This document shows, in pieces, positions 8,520 through 17,299 of a stretch of 64,000 nucleotides of DNA. The position numbers were made by a program, and so were the translations under genes. This DNA is from Halomicrobium sp. LC1Hm (GTDB taxonomy: Archaea > Halobacteriota > Halobacteria > Halobacteriales > Haloarculaceae): contig NZ_CP044130.1 in NCBI RefSeq assembly GCF_009617995.1, positions 1 through 64,000 of the forward strand. The letters run 5' to 3'. Each line of letters starts with the position of its first letter. Positions within the stretch are counted from its first letter, which is position 1. The notes beneath the pieces were generated by a model. It made no database searches, was not told the origin of the DNA, and was given only the letters and a program-made list of their open reading frames with translations.

Positions 8520-9545
8520 TCAGCTCTCGGGCCGGTGTCGCTCACCCCTCGATGCGGGTTCGTTCGTATCGATACTGCCCATCTCGGGTGTCTCTTCCTC
8601 GCCGAAGGCGGTCTGGAGCTTCCCGATCACGACGGTGACGACGTAAATCGCGACCGCGACGAGGACGATAACACCTCCGGCAGTCGCCTCACCGTAGTAC
8701 GACGCTCCGATGCCGAGAATAACTGCCAGTTCGGCAAGTACGACCGAGATCAGGAGAGATTCGTTGAAACTCCGTGCGACCTGGCTCGCGCCAGCGACGG
8801 GGACGACGAGCATCGCCGCGACCAGGATGACGCCCATGATCTGCATCGCGCCGACGACGACCATCGCAGTCAGCATCACCGTGATGCGGTTGTACCAGCT
8901 CACCGAGAGACCCGACACCGCAGCGGCCGTCTCGTCGAAGGTGACGTACAGTAGCTGGTTGCGTGTGAGCCCGATCACGCCGATGATGATGCCAAACAGC
9001 GCCAGCAGTATCGCCGCACTCTCGTTCGAGACGGTAGAGAGATTGCCGAAGAGGAACTGATTCACGCCGACAGCGAGCCCGCCTGCGTTGATGCTGATCA
9101 GTGTCGTTCCCAGCGCGAACCCCGTCGAGAGCACGATCGCCATCGAGACGTCGTTGTAGGCGTCCGTCGCCTCCGAGATGAGCTCGATGAGCAGGGCTGC
9201 GATCATCGCAACGACGACGGCCGTCAGATACGGCGATACTCCCAGGTCGATGACGGCGTTCAGGAACAGGCCGATCGCGACGCCAGCGAATCCCGTGTGG
9301 GCGAGTGCGTCACCGATGAGCGCGAGCTGGCGGTGGACGAGGAACGTCCCGATCAGCGGTGCCATCACGCCGATACAGAGACCGACCAGGATCGCCCGGT
9401 GCATGAAGCCGTACTGGAGGATTTCGAGGCCGGTCTGTCCGGCGAGCCACGACATAATCTCCGACCAGTACGCCAGAAACCAGTACAGCGGCCCGAGCAC
9501 AGAGTCCAGCAGTCCCGTTTGAAGCGAAAGAGCGAGGGGTATCAT
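8520..9545 (-). CDS. Metal ABC transporter permease (ABC-3 family, ZnuB/MntB-like)
   Basis: This 341-residue membrane protein has about eight helices and the ABC-3 permease signatures, including an R-A-I-L-V-G-L entry helix and the loop G-D-A-L-A-H-T-G-F-A-G-V-A. A polar tail of about 30 residues follows the last helix. It would form the channel for Zn(II) or Mn(II) uptake. Its start overlaps the stop of the ATPase gene by 4 bp, and it is the last gene of the operon transcribed from 11426. Confidence 0.9.
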   Translation of the reverse strand: MIPLALSLQTGLLDSVLGPLYWFLAYWSEIMSWLAGQTGLEILQYGFMHRAILVGLCIGVMAPLIGTFLVHRQLALIGDALAHTGFAGVAIGLFLNAVIDLGVSPYLTAVVVAMIAALLIELISEATDAYNDVSMAIVLSTGFALGTTLISINAGGLAVGVNQFLFGNLSTVSNESAAILLALFGIIIGVIGLTRNQLLYVTFDETAAAVSGLSVSWYNRITVMLTAMVVVGAMQIMGVILVAAMLVVPVAGASQVARSFNESLLISVVLAELAVILGIGASYYGEATAGGVIVLVAVAIYVVTVVIGKLQTAFGEEETPEMGSIDTNEPASRGERHRPES

Positions 9546-10330
9546 CGAGACCCACCCAGCAGGTTCGCCGTGGTGCCGAACGCGCGAGCAAGGGAGTCAC
9601 TCTCGACGAACTCACTGGCCGGTCCGTCGAAGTAGATCTCCCGGTTGAGACAGACGACGCGTTCGGCGTGTTCGGTGACCGCACCGAGGTCGTGCTCGAT
9701 GAGCAAGACCGTGATACCGTTGCCGTGCAGCGAATCCAGGAGGTCGTAGAACGCCTCGACGGACTCCATGTCGACGCCGACGGTCGGCTCGTCCAGCACG
9801 AGCAGGTCGGCCTCACCGGCGAGCGCACGGGCGATGAATGCCCGCTGGCGCTGGCCGCCCGACAGCTGTGTGACGCGGCGATCGGCGAACGCCGTCATAC
9901 CGACGGTGGCAAGCGCCTCGTCTACGATGTCCCAGTCCGCGCCCGAGAGCCGACCGAAGCCGACGTGTGGGAACCGCCCCATCTTCACGACTTCGCGGAC
10001 GGTGATCGGCATCTCTTTCGAGGCACTGGCGTGTTGGGCGACGTAGCCGAGACGGGAGCCGTCGTCGAACTCGTGGGAGGGCTCCCCGAAGAGCCGAGCG
10101 ACGCCCTCGTCCGGTCGAACCAGCCCCAGCAGCAACTTCATCAGCGTCGACTTTCCCGAGCCGTTCGGACCGACGATCGCAACGTACTCGCCAGGGTCGA
10201 TCCGAAGCGAGATGTCCTCGACGACCGGGGTAGACGTGTACCCGAAGTCGACGCCGGACAGTTCGACAATCGGCTCGGTACTGTTGGCCGACTCTGCGCT
10301 CGTGGTGTTCTCGGGATTGTGTGTGCTCAT
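9542..10330 (-). CDS. Metal ABC transporter ATP-binding protein (ZnuC/MntA-like)
   Basis: This 262-residue ABC ATPase has Walker A G-P-N-G-S-G-K-S-T (residues 54-62), signature L-S-G-G-Q-R-Q-R near 156, Walker B L-L-V-L-D-E-P near 177, and an H-loop E-H-D-L near 210. It drives metal uptake with the ABC-3 permease downstream (4-bp overlap). The binding protein gene lies 7 bp upstream. Confidence 0.93.
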   Translation of the reverse strand: MSTHNPENTTSAESANSTEPIVELSGVDFGYTSTPVVEDISLRIDPGEYVAIVGPNGSGKSTLMKLLLGLVRPDEGVARLFGEPSHEFDDGSRLGYVAQHASASKEMPITVREVVKMGRFPHVGFGRLSGADWDIVDEALATVGMTAFADRRVTQLSGGQRQRAFIARALAGEADLLVLDEPTVGVDMESVEAFYDLLDSLHGNGITVLLIEHDLGAVTEHAERVVCLNREIYFDGPASEFVESDSLARAFGTTANLLGGSR

Positions 10331-10337
10331 TGGACGA

Positions 10338-11426
10338 TCACTCGAAGTTCAGCCACTCGTCGGCCCAGCCGTCGGGGCCGACTTCCTCGGGTCGTTTGTT
10401 GCCGAGGACGACCTCGAACGTGGGCATGTTGATGTTGTAAGCGATCTCCTCGTAGCCCCAGTCGTTCTCGACCCAGTCCTCTCGGACCCCCGCGTAGGGG
10501 GTGACGGGGAGATAGCCAGTAACTCGTGTTTCTTCGAGCAGTTGCTTCGCGGGCTTCCGTGACTCGAAGACACCGTTGGCGATGTAGTCGATGTCGTTTT
10601 CCTGGATGACCGCCTTCGCCTCGGCGATGTCAGAGGGCTTGACGTCGCCACTGGCTGCGAGGTTCGTGACGAGGGGAACCATCTCGGCGTCGTACGTGAC
10701 CCCGATGTACTGGAAGGCGTTGTGCGCCGCGAGTTGCACGACGTTTCGGTCGGCGGCATCGAAGATGGCCCGGTAGTCCCGATCGATCCGTTCGAGGGTC
10801 TCAGAGTTGTACGTCTCGGCGTTTTTCCGGAGCGTCTGTGCGTGTTCGGGTGCGAGTCGTGCGAGCCCGTCGGCGATGTTGTCGACCGATTGCTTCGCGC
10901 GGTCGGGATCGAGCCAGAAGTGTGGGTCCTTCCCCTGTTGCTTTCCGACCCCCTCTTCTTCGGGGTCCAGCGTCGCAGCGAGGTCGACCATTTCGACGCC
11001 CTCACGGACGTTGATCAACTGTGTGTCGACATCGTCGTCTTCGAGTGTCTGAATCGCGCGGTCGGCCCACGGCTGGAATCCTGGCCCGACGTGGAGAAAC
11101 GCATCCGCTTCGATGATGTCTTTCGTGACGCTCGCATTCGGCTCCCACCCGTGACCGTGCAATCCGGTCGGAACGAGATTTTCCACCTGGATTGGCGTCC
11201 CGTCGACGATGTTCCGTGCGAAGTCGTAGAAGCTGAAGAAGGAAGCGACTGCAACGGAGGTTCCGTCTCCGTTCGCGCCGTCCGCGTCGCTCGTGGACTC
11301 AGAGTCGTTGCTACCGACGCTGTTCGTACAGCCGGCGAGGCCGGTGGCGAGAAGTCCCGCACCGGTAGTAATGGCTCTTCTGCGTGAGAATCTGTCCCGC
11401 GTTCGAGACTGCGTCGTGTCGTCCAT
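10338..11426 (-). CDS. Metal-binding ABC lipoprotein (ZnuA/TroA family)
   Basis: This 362-residue protein has a Tat-lipobox signal (SRRRAITTG..LAGC). A cluster A-I domain follows, with probable metal ligands in G-L-H-G-H-G-W-E-P, D-P-H-F-W-L-D-P and A-A-H-N-A-F-Q-Y. The pattern fits Zn(II) or Mn(II) binding; the two cannot be separated by eye. It is the first gene of the three-gene uptake operon. A reverse-strand TATA element (CTATATAATT, 11451-11460) lies about 25-30 bp before the ATG, and a DtxR-like palindrome sits just upstream of it. Confidence 0.92.
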   Translation of the reverse strand: MDDTTQSRTRDRFSRRRAITTGAGLLATGLAGCTNSVGSNDSESTSDADGANGDGTSVAVASFFSFYDFARNIVDGTPIQVENLVPTGLHGHGWEPNASVTKDIIEADAFLHVGPGFQPWADRAIQTLEDDDVDTQLINVREGVEMVDLAATLDPEEEGVGKQQGKDPHFWLDPDRAKQSVDNIADGLARLAPEHAQTLRKNAETYNSETLERIDRDYRAIFDAADRNVVQLAAHNAFQYIGVTYDAEMVPLVTNLAASGDVKPSDIAEAKAVIQENDIDYIANGVFESRKPAKQLLEETRVTGYLPVTPYAGVREDWVENDWGYEEIAYNINMPTFEVVLGNKRPEEVGPDGWADEWLNFE

Positions 11427-11482
11427 CGTCGACTAGCTAGAGATAGATCAAATTATATAGTAGTTCTCATCAAAGGTAAAGA

Positions 11483-11496
11483 TTAGACTAGGCTAA
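11483..11496. promoter_or_regulatory. DtxR/SirR-like palindrome upstream of the metal ABC operon
   Basis: TTAGACTAGGCTAA is an imperfect dyad (TTAG.CTAG.CTAA) about 60 bp upstream of the metal-binding lipoprotein gene on the minus strand and 22 bp before its TATA box. It resembles the boxes at 11701 and 17281 and the TTAGGCTAACCTAA-type sites of DtxR-family metalloregulators. No DtxR-family gene is in the window. Confidence 0.55.
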
Positions 11497-11700
11497 TTCG
11501 TAGTCGTAGAGTCCTTCGCGGGGTATCGCTGCCGGTGATACTGCGGTATCGTGTGGGCAACAGTGCTCACGACGATAGCTTCGAGGCATCCCTCGACCGG
11601 CGTGACGAGCCCTCGACGTGAGAGCCGGCCGCAACTGCCAACACACCCACGGACGTATCGGTGGGGCGGCTCGGCGAAGTACCGGAACGCTTTTACTATA

Positions 11701-11714
11701 TTAGGCTGGCCTAA
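11701..11714. promoter_or_regulatory. Iron-box-like operator between TATA and start codon
   Basis: TTAGGCTGGCCTAA is a near-perfect palindrome placed directly after a TATA-like TTTTACTATATT and 5 bp before the ATG at 11720. It overlaps the expected transcription start, where a bound DtxR/IdeR-like repressor would block initiation. The binding protein gene is therefore probably iron-repressed. Confidence 0.75.
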
Positions 11715-11719
11715 AACTC

Positions 11720-12940
11720 ATGAGAGGCGACAGCAGCGGTCAGGAGCCACCGACACGACGTGAGTACATGAAGTACGGCGGCGCAGTCATCGGCGGAGGT
11801 TTGCTCGCCGGCTGTACGGGCGACAGCGGGTCCGGCGGTGACGGCGAGTCGACGGACGCCAGGGCCACGACCCCGGAAGCCACAGCGGCGGCGACAGAAA
11901 CCGACGCCGACACCAGTTACTCGGTAACGATGGAGCCGATGGGCACCGTCGAGTTCGACGCACCGCCCGAGCGCTGGGTGAGCTATCTCAGTACGTACGG
12001 CGACATGGGCATCGCCCTGGGCAAAGCCGACAGCCTGCAGGGATTGTGGGACCCCGACGGAATGCCCGACGTGTTCTACGACGCGTTGCCTGGGGTCGAC
12101 ATCTCCTTCGAGGACGTCTCGCCGATCTCCGGTGACGGCGAGTTCGACAAGGAGATCTTCTACGAGCTAGACGCCGACGTACACCTACTCGATCCGAACT
12201 GGATCGGCGTGTTAGCCGACGACTGGGACGAGGACGACGCCGAAGAGATCGCCACCGGCGTCGATCCGTTCCTCGGGAACTACATCCGGCGGCGTGGCGA
12301 CGACTGGCACGACTACCCGTACTACTCGCTGTACGAGGCCTTCGAGATCGTCGCGGACGCGTTCGACGAGCGAGAGCGCTACGAGGCGCTCGCGTCCGTC
12401 CACGACGACGTGCAGGCGACCATCGAGGAGCGGCTGCCGCCGGCAGCGGAGCGACCGACCGTCGGTCTCGTATCGGTCAACTCGCAGTTCGAGAACGCCA
12501 CGTTCTACGTCTATCCCGTCCAGGCGGGGAACAACCACAAGCAGTACCGCGACCTCGGGATGCGCGGAGCCTTCGACGACCACATCGAGGGAGGCTACGG
12601 CCAGTTCGACTACGAGCAACTGCTGGACGTCGATCCCGACGCGATCGTGTTCCAGTACGGCTTCTCACACGTCTCGACCGAGGAGTTCGAGTCCCGAATG
12701 GAGACGATGCGTGCGGATCCGGTCGGCAGCCAGTTGTCGGCGGTTCAAAACGACCGGCTGTACCGCGGCGGCACCGCGTACCAGGGGCCGATCGTCAACC
12801 TCTTCCAGACGGAGGCGGCGGCGAGACAGTTCTACCCCGAGGCGTTCGGCGAGTGGAACGGGATAGAGACACTTCGGGAGGAGTCGCTCACGCTATTCGA
12901 TCGACAGCGGGTCGCAGACGTCATCAGCGGAGACTTCTGA
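11720..12940 (+). CDS. Iron/siderophore-type ABC substrate-binding lipoprotein, copy 1
   Basis: This 406-residue protein has a Tat-lipobox signal (RREYMKYGG..LAGC, residues 13-32), a Thr/Ala/Asp-rich linker, and a periplasmic-binding fold of the FecB/FepB type. Characteristic segments are V-E-F-D-A-P-P-E-R-W near residue 76 and a C-terminal G-P-I-V-N-L-F-Q-T-E helix. It is clearly paralogous to the gene at 17300 (shared KQYRDLG, Y.GPI.N.FQTE, LFDRQR). No permease or ATPase lies next to either copy. The operator at 11701 implies iron control. The last base of its stop codon is the first base of an 80-bp repeat. Confidence 0.87.
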   Translation: MRGDSSGQEPPTRREYMKYGGAVIGGGLLAGCTGDSGSGGDGESTDARATTPEATAAATETDADTSYSVTMEPMGTVEFDAPPERWVSYLSTYGDMGIALGKADSLQGLWDPDGMPDVFYDALPGVDISFEDVSPISGDGEFDKEIFYELDADVHLLDPNWIGVLADDWDEDDAEEIATGVDPFLGNYIRRRGDDWHDYPYYSLYEAFEIVADAFDERERYEALASVHDDVQATIEERLPPAAERPTVGLVSVNSQFENATFYVYPVQAGNNHKQYRDLGMRGAFDDHIEGGYGQFDYEQLLDVDPDAIVFQYGFSHVSTEEFESRMETMRADPVGSQLSAVQNDRLYRGGTAYQGPIVNLFQTEAAARQFYPEAFGEWNGIETLREESLTLFDRQRVADVISGDF

Positions 12941-13019
12941 TACTACCGGCTGTACATCTGTGACCGATTTTGCCACCCCGAGGTGGCGAAGATCGTCACG
13001 AAGTGACAGCCGGCAGTAT
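12940..13019 (+). repeat. 80-bp palindromic dispersed repeat, copy 1
   Basis: The repeat has terminal inverted repeats ATACTACCGGCTGT and ACAGCCGGCAGTAT, with a second inverted repeat at its centre (TTTGCCACCCC / AGGTGGCGAA). It matches copies at 17149 (direct) and 63245 (inverted), all exactly 80 bp, and a decayed copy at 51952. It abuts the stop codon of the preceding gene and encodes nothing. The structure suits a small non-autonomous mobile element or a long hairpin terminator. Confidence 0.9.
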
Positions 13020-13140
13020 GAGCGTACTCGGGACGGACCGAGAGAGACAGTCGTCGGCGTCGACTCGATCGAGACCTTCGACTATCAGGAAAGAGAATCG
13101 GTGCACGTGATTGATTAAACAGCACCGCCTCTGTACAGTA

Positions 13141-16100
13141 ATGAATCATACAGAGAACGCCACGTCGGAAGAGATTCGTCTTCTGTATGTGAACGACGAC
13201 ACCGACTTCGTCGATCTGGCACGCGCCAAGCTCCAGAATCACTCTTCGGCGTTCGAGATTTCGACTGCCGGCACCGTCGCAGCCGCCCGTGAACAGATCG
13301 AGACGGCGGCCATCGACTGTGTGGTCACTTCCTACTCGCTGCCGGACGGAACGGGAATCGAGCTCATCGAGCAGCTCCGATCGGCAGACACCGAGTTGCC
13401 GACGATCCTGTTTACCGGCAGGGGCAACGAGCGGATCGCCAGCGAAGCGACGCAGGCGGGCGTCTCGGACTACATCCCGCTGCGGGCAGACCAGCACAAC
13501 TTCGAGCTACTCGCACGCCGCATCCACACGCTGGTCGAAGCCACACGCAAAGCGGCCATCGCACAGCGGCTCTCCGACCGGTTCCAGCGGACGCTCGAAC
13601 GTGCCACAGACGCGATCTACGCGGTAGACGACGACTGGCGGATCGAGTACATGAACGAGAAGATGGCCGACCGGATCGGCAGGGACCCAGAGAGCATCGT
13701 CGGCAGCAGAATCTGGGACGAGTTCCCCTCCATCGTCGGCACAGAACTCGAAGAGCGGTATCGGACTGCCATGGAGACCGGCGAGCCGGTGTCGTTCGAG
13801 CAGCGCCTCGGCGACCCTTTCGACTACTGGGTCGAGGTCCGGGCGTTTCCCGACGACGACGGCCTGACCGTCTTCTCGCGTGAGACCACGGCCGAACGGG
13901 AGCGAGAGCGAGAACTGGAGCGCAGCGCGGCGATCCTCGAAAACATCCACGACATCGTGTTCGTCGTCGGCGAGGACGGCATCGTGAAGTTCGCGAACGG
14001 AGCCGGGAAACGCCTGGTCGGGGAGAACCAGTCGACGACACTCGATGGGCGACAACTCGACGCGGTCGTCGAGGAGCGACTCTCCGACGACGAGGCAGAG
14101 CAGCTACAAAGCGTCATCGACGCCGCACTCGACCGGCCAGAGGGCGACGGTGGCCTGACCGGCCTGTACGACTCGGACCTACAGGTCGATATGGCGGTCG
14201 GGAACGACGAGCGGACCTTCGACATCCGCGTGACGCCGTTCCGGAGTGGCACCAGCGAGCAGGTCCTCGTCGTCGCCCGAGACATCACGGAACAGAGCGC
14301 AGTCAAGCAACGAGTAGAGCGAGAGCGTGACGCGCTCCGAGAGCTTCAGGGCATCATGGCAAAGAGCGACGTTTCGGGCGAGACCCGGCTCCGGGAACTG
14401 CTAGCGGTCGGCTGTCGGACGCTGGACCTGGAGATCGGGATCGCGTCGCGCGTTCGGGGCAGCGAGTACACCGTCGAGGCAGTCCACGCACCGGAAGCCG
14501 ACATCGAACTGGGAGCGCAGTTCGAGCTCGAAGCGACGTACTGTGCGGAGGTCATCGACGATGACGGGATCTGTGCGTTCACCGACGCGGTCGCCGACGG
14601 AAAGCGGACCCATCCCGCATATCGCGAACTCGGCCTGGAGTCGTACATCGGTGCGCCACTCGTCGTCGACGGTGAGCGCTACGGAACGATCAACTTCTCG
14701 AGCCCGACCACACGAGTCACCCCGTTCGAGGTGGCCGAGCGGACATTCGTCGAACTGTTGTCGGAACTGGTGAGTACCGAGATAGCCCGAAGTCGCGACC
14801 AGACCGAACTCGAACGGCAGGACTTCCTCTTCGAGCGGGTACAGGACATCGCGGAGATCGGAGTCTGGGAGTACTTCCCCTCGACGGGCGATCTCGAGTG
14901 GTCCGACGGCGTCCGTCGGATCCATGGTGTCGATGACGACTACGACCCGTCACTCGAAAGCGCGCTCGACTTCTACCATCCCGACGACAGGGAAACGATC
15001 GCGACTGCTGTCGAGCGGACACTCGAACACGACGAGGCATACGACCTCGACCTCCGGATCGTTCGAGCCGACGGCGAGATCCGGGACGTGCGCGTGTGGG
15101 GCGAACGCGTCGACAGCACGCCTCACGGCACGACCGTGCTCCGTGGCGTCTTTCAGGACATCACCGAGCGGAAAGCCCAGGAGCGCGACCACCGAGAGCT
15201 CGCAGAGGAGTACGAGGCGCTGCTGGAGACGTCCGGTGACGCGATCTTCCTGCTGAACGTCGATACGACCGGCTCGGAGCCAGCATTCGAGTTCTCACGG
15301 CTCAGTGCGGGATACGAGAATCAGACCGGGCTCACGACCGAGGCCGTTCGCCACCAGACGCCAAGCAAGGTGTTCGGAGCGGAACGCGGCGCAGCGCTCG
15401 AAGCGAACTACAGCCGCTGTGTCGAGCAACGAGAGCCGATTTCGTACCGCGAAGAACTGGCCATCGACGAGGGCGCGCGGTTCTGGGAGACGAGCCTCGC
15501 ACCGGTGATGGTCGACGGTGAGATCGTCAAGATCGTCGGTATCGCACGCAACGTCACCGAACAGGTCGAACGTGAGCGGGATCTCGAAGCGACGAACCAG
15601 CGGCTCGAATCGCTCATCGAGGCGACGCCACTCACGGTGATGGAGGTCGACCGTGACGGCATCGTCACTCGCTGGAACGACGAGGCCGAGAAGATGTTCG
15701 GCTGGTCGCGAGCGGAAGTGCTCGGGGAGCCAAACCCGATGATCCCCGAAGACAGGCAGACCGAGTTCGACGAACATCGACAGCGAGCCATGAACGGCGA
15801 GCGGATCCGCGGCAAGGAGATACGACGAGAGACCAAGGACGGCGACGAACTGGACCTACTCTTGTCGGTTGCGCCGATCAGCGATCCCGACGGCGAGGTG
15901 ACGAGCATCCTCGCAGTGCTCGAAGACATCACCGAACAAAAAGAACTGGAGACGAAACTGCGCTCGCTACAGGAGACGGCCCAGCGGCTCAGCAGGGCAC
16001 AGTCCAGTGACGAGATCGGTGAGATCGCCGTCGAGGCAGCCGTCGAGATTCTGGGCTTCGAGCTGACGGGAATCTGGGAGGCAGACGAACGAGCGGACGA

Positions 16101-17043
16101 ACTCGTTCCGCTGGCGTCGAGTGAGGCCGTCGGGGACCTGCTCGGCGAGTTGCCACAGCTCCAGCCCGAGGAGAATCTGGCCTGGGAGGCGTTCGAGTCC
16201 TCGGAGCTGCGGACGTACGACGATCTCCAGGCGGAGCCGGGAATCGACGAGGCAGACGCGCTGCCGGCGAGTGGGCTGTTCGTCCCACTGGGTGAGTACG
16301 GGCTCGTCGGCGTCGGGACCTCGAACGAGCGAGGGTTCTCCGAGACGGACGTAGACCTGTTTCGCATCCTCGGAGCGACCGTCGAAGCCGCCTTCGGTCG
16401 GGCGAACAGAGAGGCGAAGCTACAGCGCCAGAACGAACGTCTGGACCAGTTCGCGAGCGTCGTCGCTCACGACCTCAGGAACCCGCTCAGCGTCGCGATC
16501 GGGTTCACCGACATCGTCCAGCAGACACAGGATCCGGCACACTTCGAGAAGATCGAGACCGCACACGAGCGCATCGAGCGTCTGATCGACGACCTGCTCA
16601 CGCTCGCGCGTGGCGAGTCGACCGTGACCGAGACCGAGGAGATCGACCTCGAAACGATCGCGACGGAAGCGTGGGGGTACGTCGACACGAGCGCGGCGAC
16701 ACTGACGGTCGAATCTGTCCCGGTCGTCGCGGGCGACAGTGGTCGCTTGACCCAACTGTTCGAGAATCTCTTTCGGAACGCCGTCGAACACGGCGGCGAA
16801 GAGGTTGCAGTGAGCGTGGGACGACTGGCAGAGACGGACGGGTTCTACGTCGAAGACGACGGTGTCGGCATTCCGCCGGAGAAGCGAGCGACAGTGTTCG
16901 AACACGGCACCACCACCAACGAGGGCGGCACCGGCTTCGGGCTCTCGATCGTCGAAGACATCGCGAAGGCCCACGGCTGGACGGTCAGTGTCACCGGCGG
17001 GACAGCGGGCGGAGCGCGGTTCGAGTTCGAGATGTCCCCGTGA
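13141..17043 (+). CDS. Large hybrid sensor histidine kinase: pseudo-receiver, multiple PAS/GAF, HisKA, HATPase
   Basis: This is a soluble protein of 1300 residues. Residues 12-125 form a receiver fold, but the phospho-acceptor Asp is a Ser (V-V-T-S64-Y-S-L-P) and the conserved Lys is missing (DYIPL), so it cannot be phosphorylated in the usual way. Several PAS domains follow, with GAF domains near residues 415-550 and 960-1090. Then come the H-box (V-V-A-H1110-D-L-R-N-P-L), N-box (F-R-N-A-V-E-H) and G-boxes (D-D-G-V-G-I-P; G-T-G-F-G-L-S-I-V). The ATG at 13141 has a TATA-like ATTAAAC 25 bp upstream. There is no membrane segment, so the input is probably cytoplasmic (redox, light or a ligand). 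Direct 80-bp repeats flank the gene. Confidence 0.9.
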   Translation: MNHTENATSEEIRLLYVNDDTDFVDLARAKLQNHSSAFEISTAGTVAAAREQIETAAIDCVVTSYSLPDGTGIELIEQLRSADTELPTILFTGRGNERIASEATQAGVSDYIPLRADQHNFELLARRIHTLVEATRKAAIAQRLSDRFQRTLERATDAIYAVDDDWRIEYMNEKMADRIGRDPESIVGSRIWDEFPSIVGTELEERYRTAMETGEPVSFEQRLGDPFDYWVEVRAFPDDDGLTVFSRETTAERERERELERSAAILENIHDIVFVVGEDGIVKFANGAGKRLVGENQSTTLDGRQLDAVVEERLSDDEAEQLQSVIDAALDRPEGDGGLTGLYDSDLQVDMAVGNDERTFDIRVTPFRSGTSEQVLVVARDITEQSAVKQRVERERDALRELQGIMAKSDVSGETRLRELLAVGCRTLDLEIGIASRVRGSEYTVEAVHAPEADIELGAQFELEATYCAEVIDDDGICAFTDAVADGKRTHPAYRELGLESYIGAPLVVDGERYGTINFSSPTTRVTPFEVAERTFVELLSELVSTEIARSRDQTELERQDFLFERVQDIAEIGVWEYFPSTGDLEWSDGVRRIHGVDDDYDPSLESALDFYHPDDRETIATAVERTLEHDEAYDLDLRIVRADGEIRDVRVWGERVDSTPHGTTVLRGVFQDITERKAQERDHRELAEEYEALLETSGDAIFLLNVDTTGSEPAFEFSRLSAGYENQTGLTTEAVRHQTPSKVFGAERGAALEANYSRCVEQREPISYREELAIDEGARFWETSLAPVMVDGEIVKIVGIARNVTEQVERERDLEATNQRLESLIEATPLTVMEVDRDGIVTRWNDEAEKMFGWSRAEVLGEPNPMIPEDRQTEFDEHRQRAMNGERIRGKEIRRETKDGDELDLLLSVAPISDPDGEVTSILAVLEDITEQKELETKLRSLQETAQRLSRAQSSDEIGEIAVEAAVEILGFELTGIWEADERADELVPLASSEAVGDLLGELPQLQPEENLAWEAFESSELRTYDDLQAEPGIDEADALPASGLFVPLGEYGLVGVGTSNERGFSETDVDLFRILGATVEAAFGRANREAKLQRQNERLDQFASVVAHDLRNPLSVAIGFTDIVQQTQDPAHFEKIETAHERIERLIDDLLTLARGESTVTETEEIDLETIATEAWGYVDTSAATLTVESVPVVAGDSGRLTQLFENLFRNAVEHGGEEVAVSVGRLAETDGFYVEDDGVGIPPEKRATVFEHGTTTNEGGTGFGLSIVEDIAKAHGWTVSVTGGTAGGARFEFEMSP

Positions 17044-17148
17044 CACTGCCGGCGGTCTGTCACGAATGGCTCCGCCCGACGAGATCGGACGGCGACAGCA
17101 GTCCACCAGTCACGACGGCGACCAGCGACAGACGTGAGGGCCGCAGTA

Positions 17149-17228
17149 ATACTACCGGCTGTACATCTGTGACCGATTTCGCCACCCCGGGGTGGCGAAG
17201 ATCCTCACGAAGTGACAGCCGGCAGTAT
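17149..17228 (+). repeat. 80-bp palindromic dispersed repeat, copy 2
   Basis: This copy has the same orientation and length as copy 1, with only a handful of differences. Its central palindrome is perfect (TTCGCCACCCC / GGGGTGGCGAA). The end CAGTATAAAC resembles a TATA element. Copies 1 and 2 bracket the histidine kinase gene as direct repeats. Confidence 0.92.
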
Positions 17229-17280
17229 AAACAGGGTGGCGAGAGTGTTTGGCCGGCCTAAACCACAGTGCATTTATACC

Positions 17281-17296
17281 TTTAGGTTAGCCTAAA
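17281..17296. promoter_or_regulatory. DtxR/IdeR-type iron box
   Basis: TTTAGGTTAGCCTAAA fits the half-site pattern of DtxR-family iron boxes closely. It lies between a TATA-like CATTTATACC (17271-17280) and the ATG at 17300, covering the expected leaderless transcription start. Repression under iron-replete conditions is expected. A half-site (GGCCTAAA) also lies at 17256-17263. Confidence 0.85.
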
Positions 17297-17299
17297 AGC

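Noticed and set aside
11536-11552. GATAC-TGCG-GTATC mini-palindrome
   Set aside because: Short, and not at a promoter position; possible repeat-end scar, but no support.
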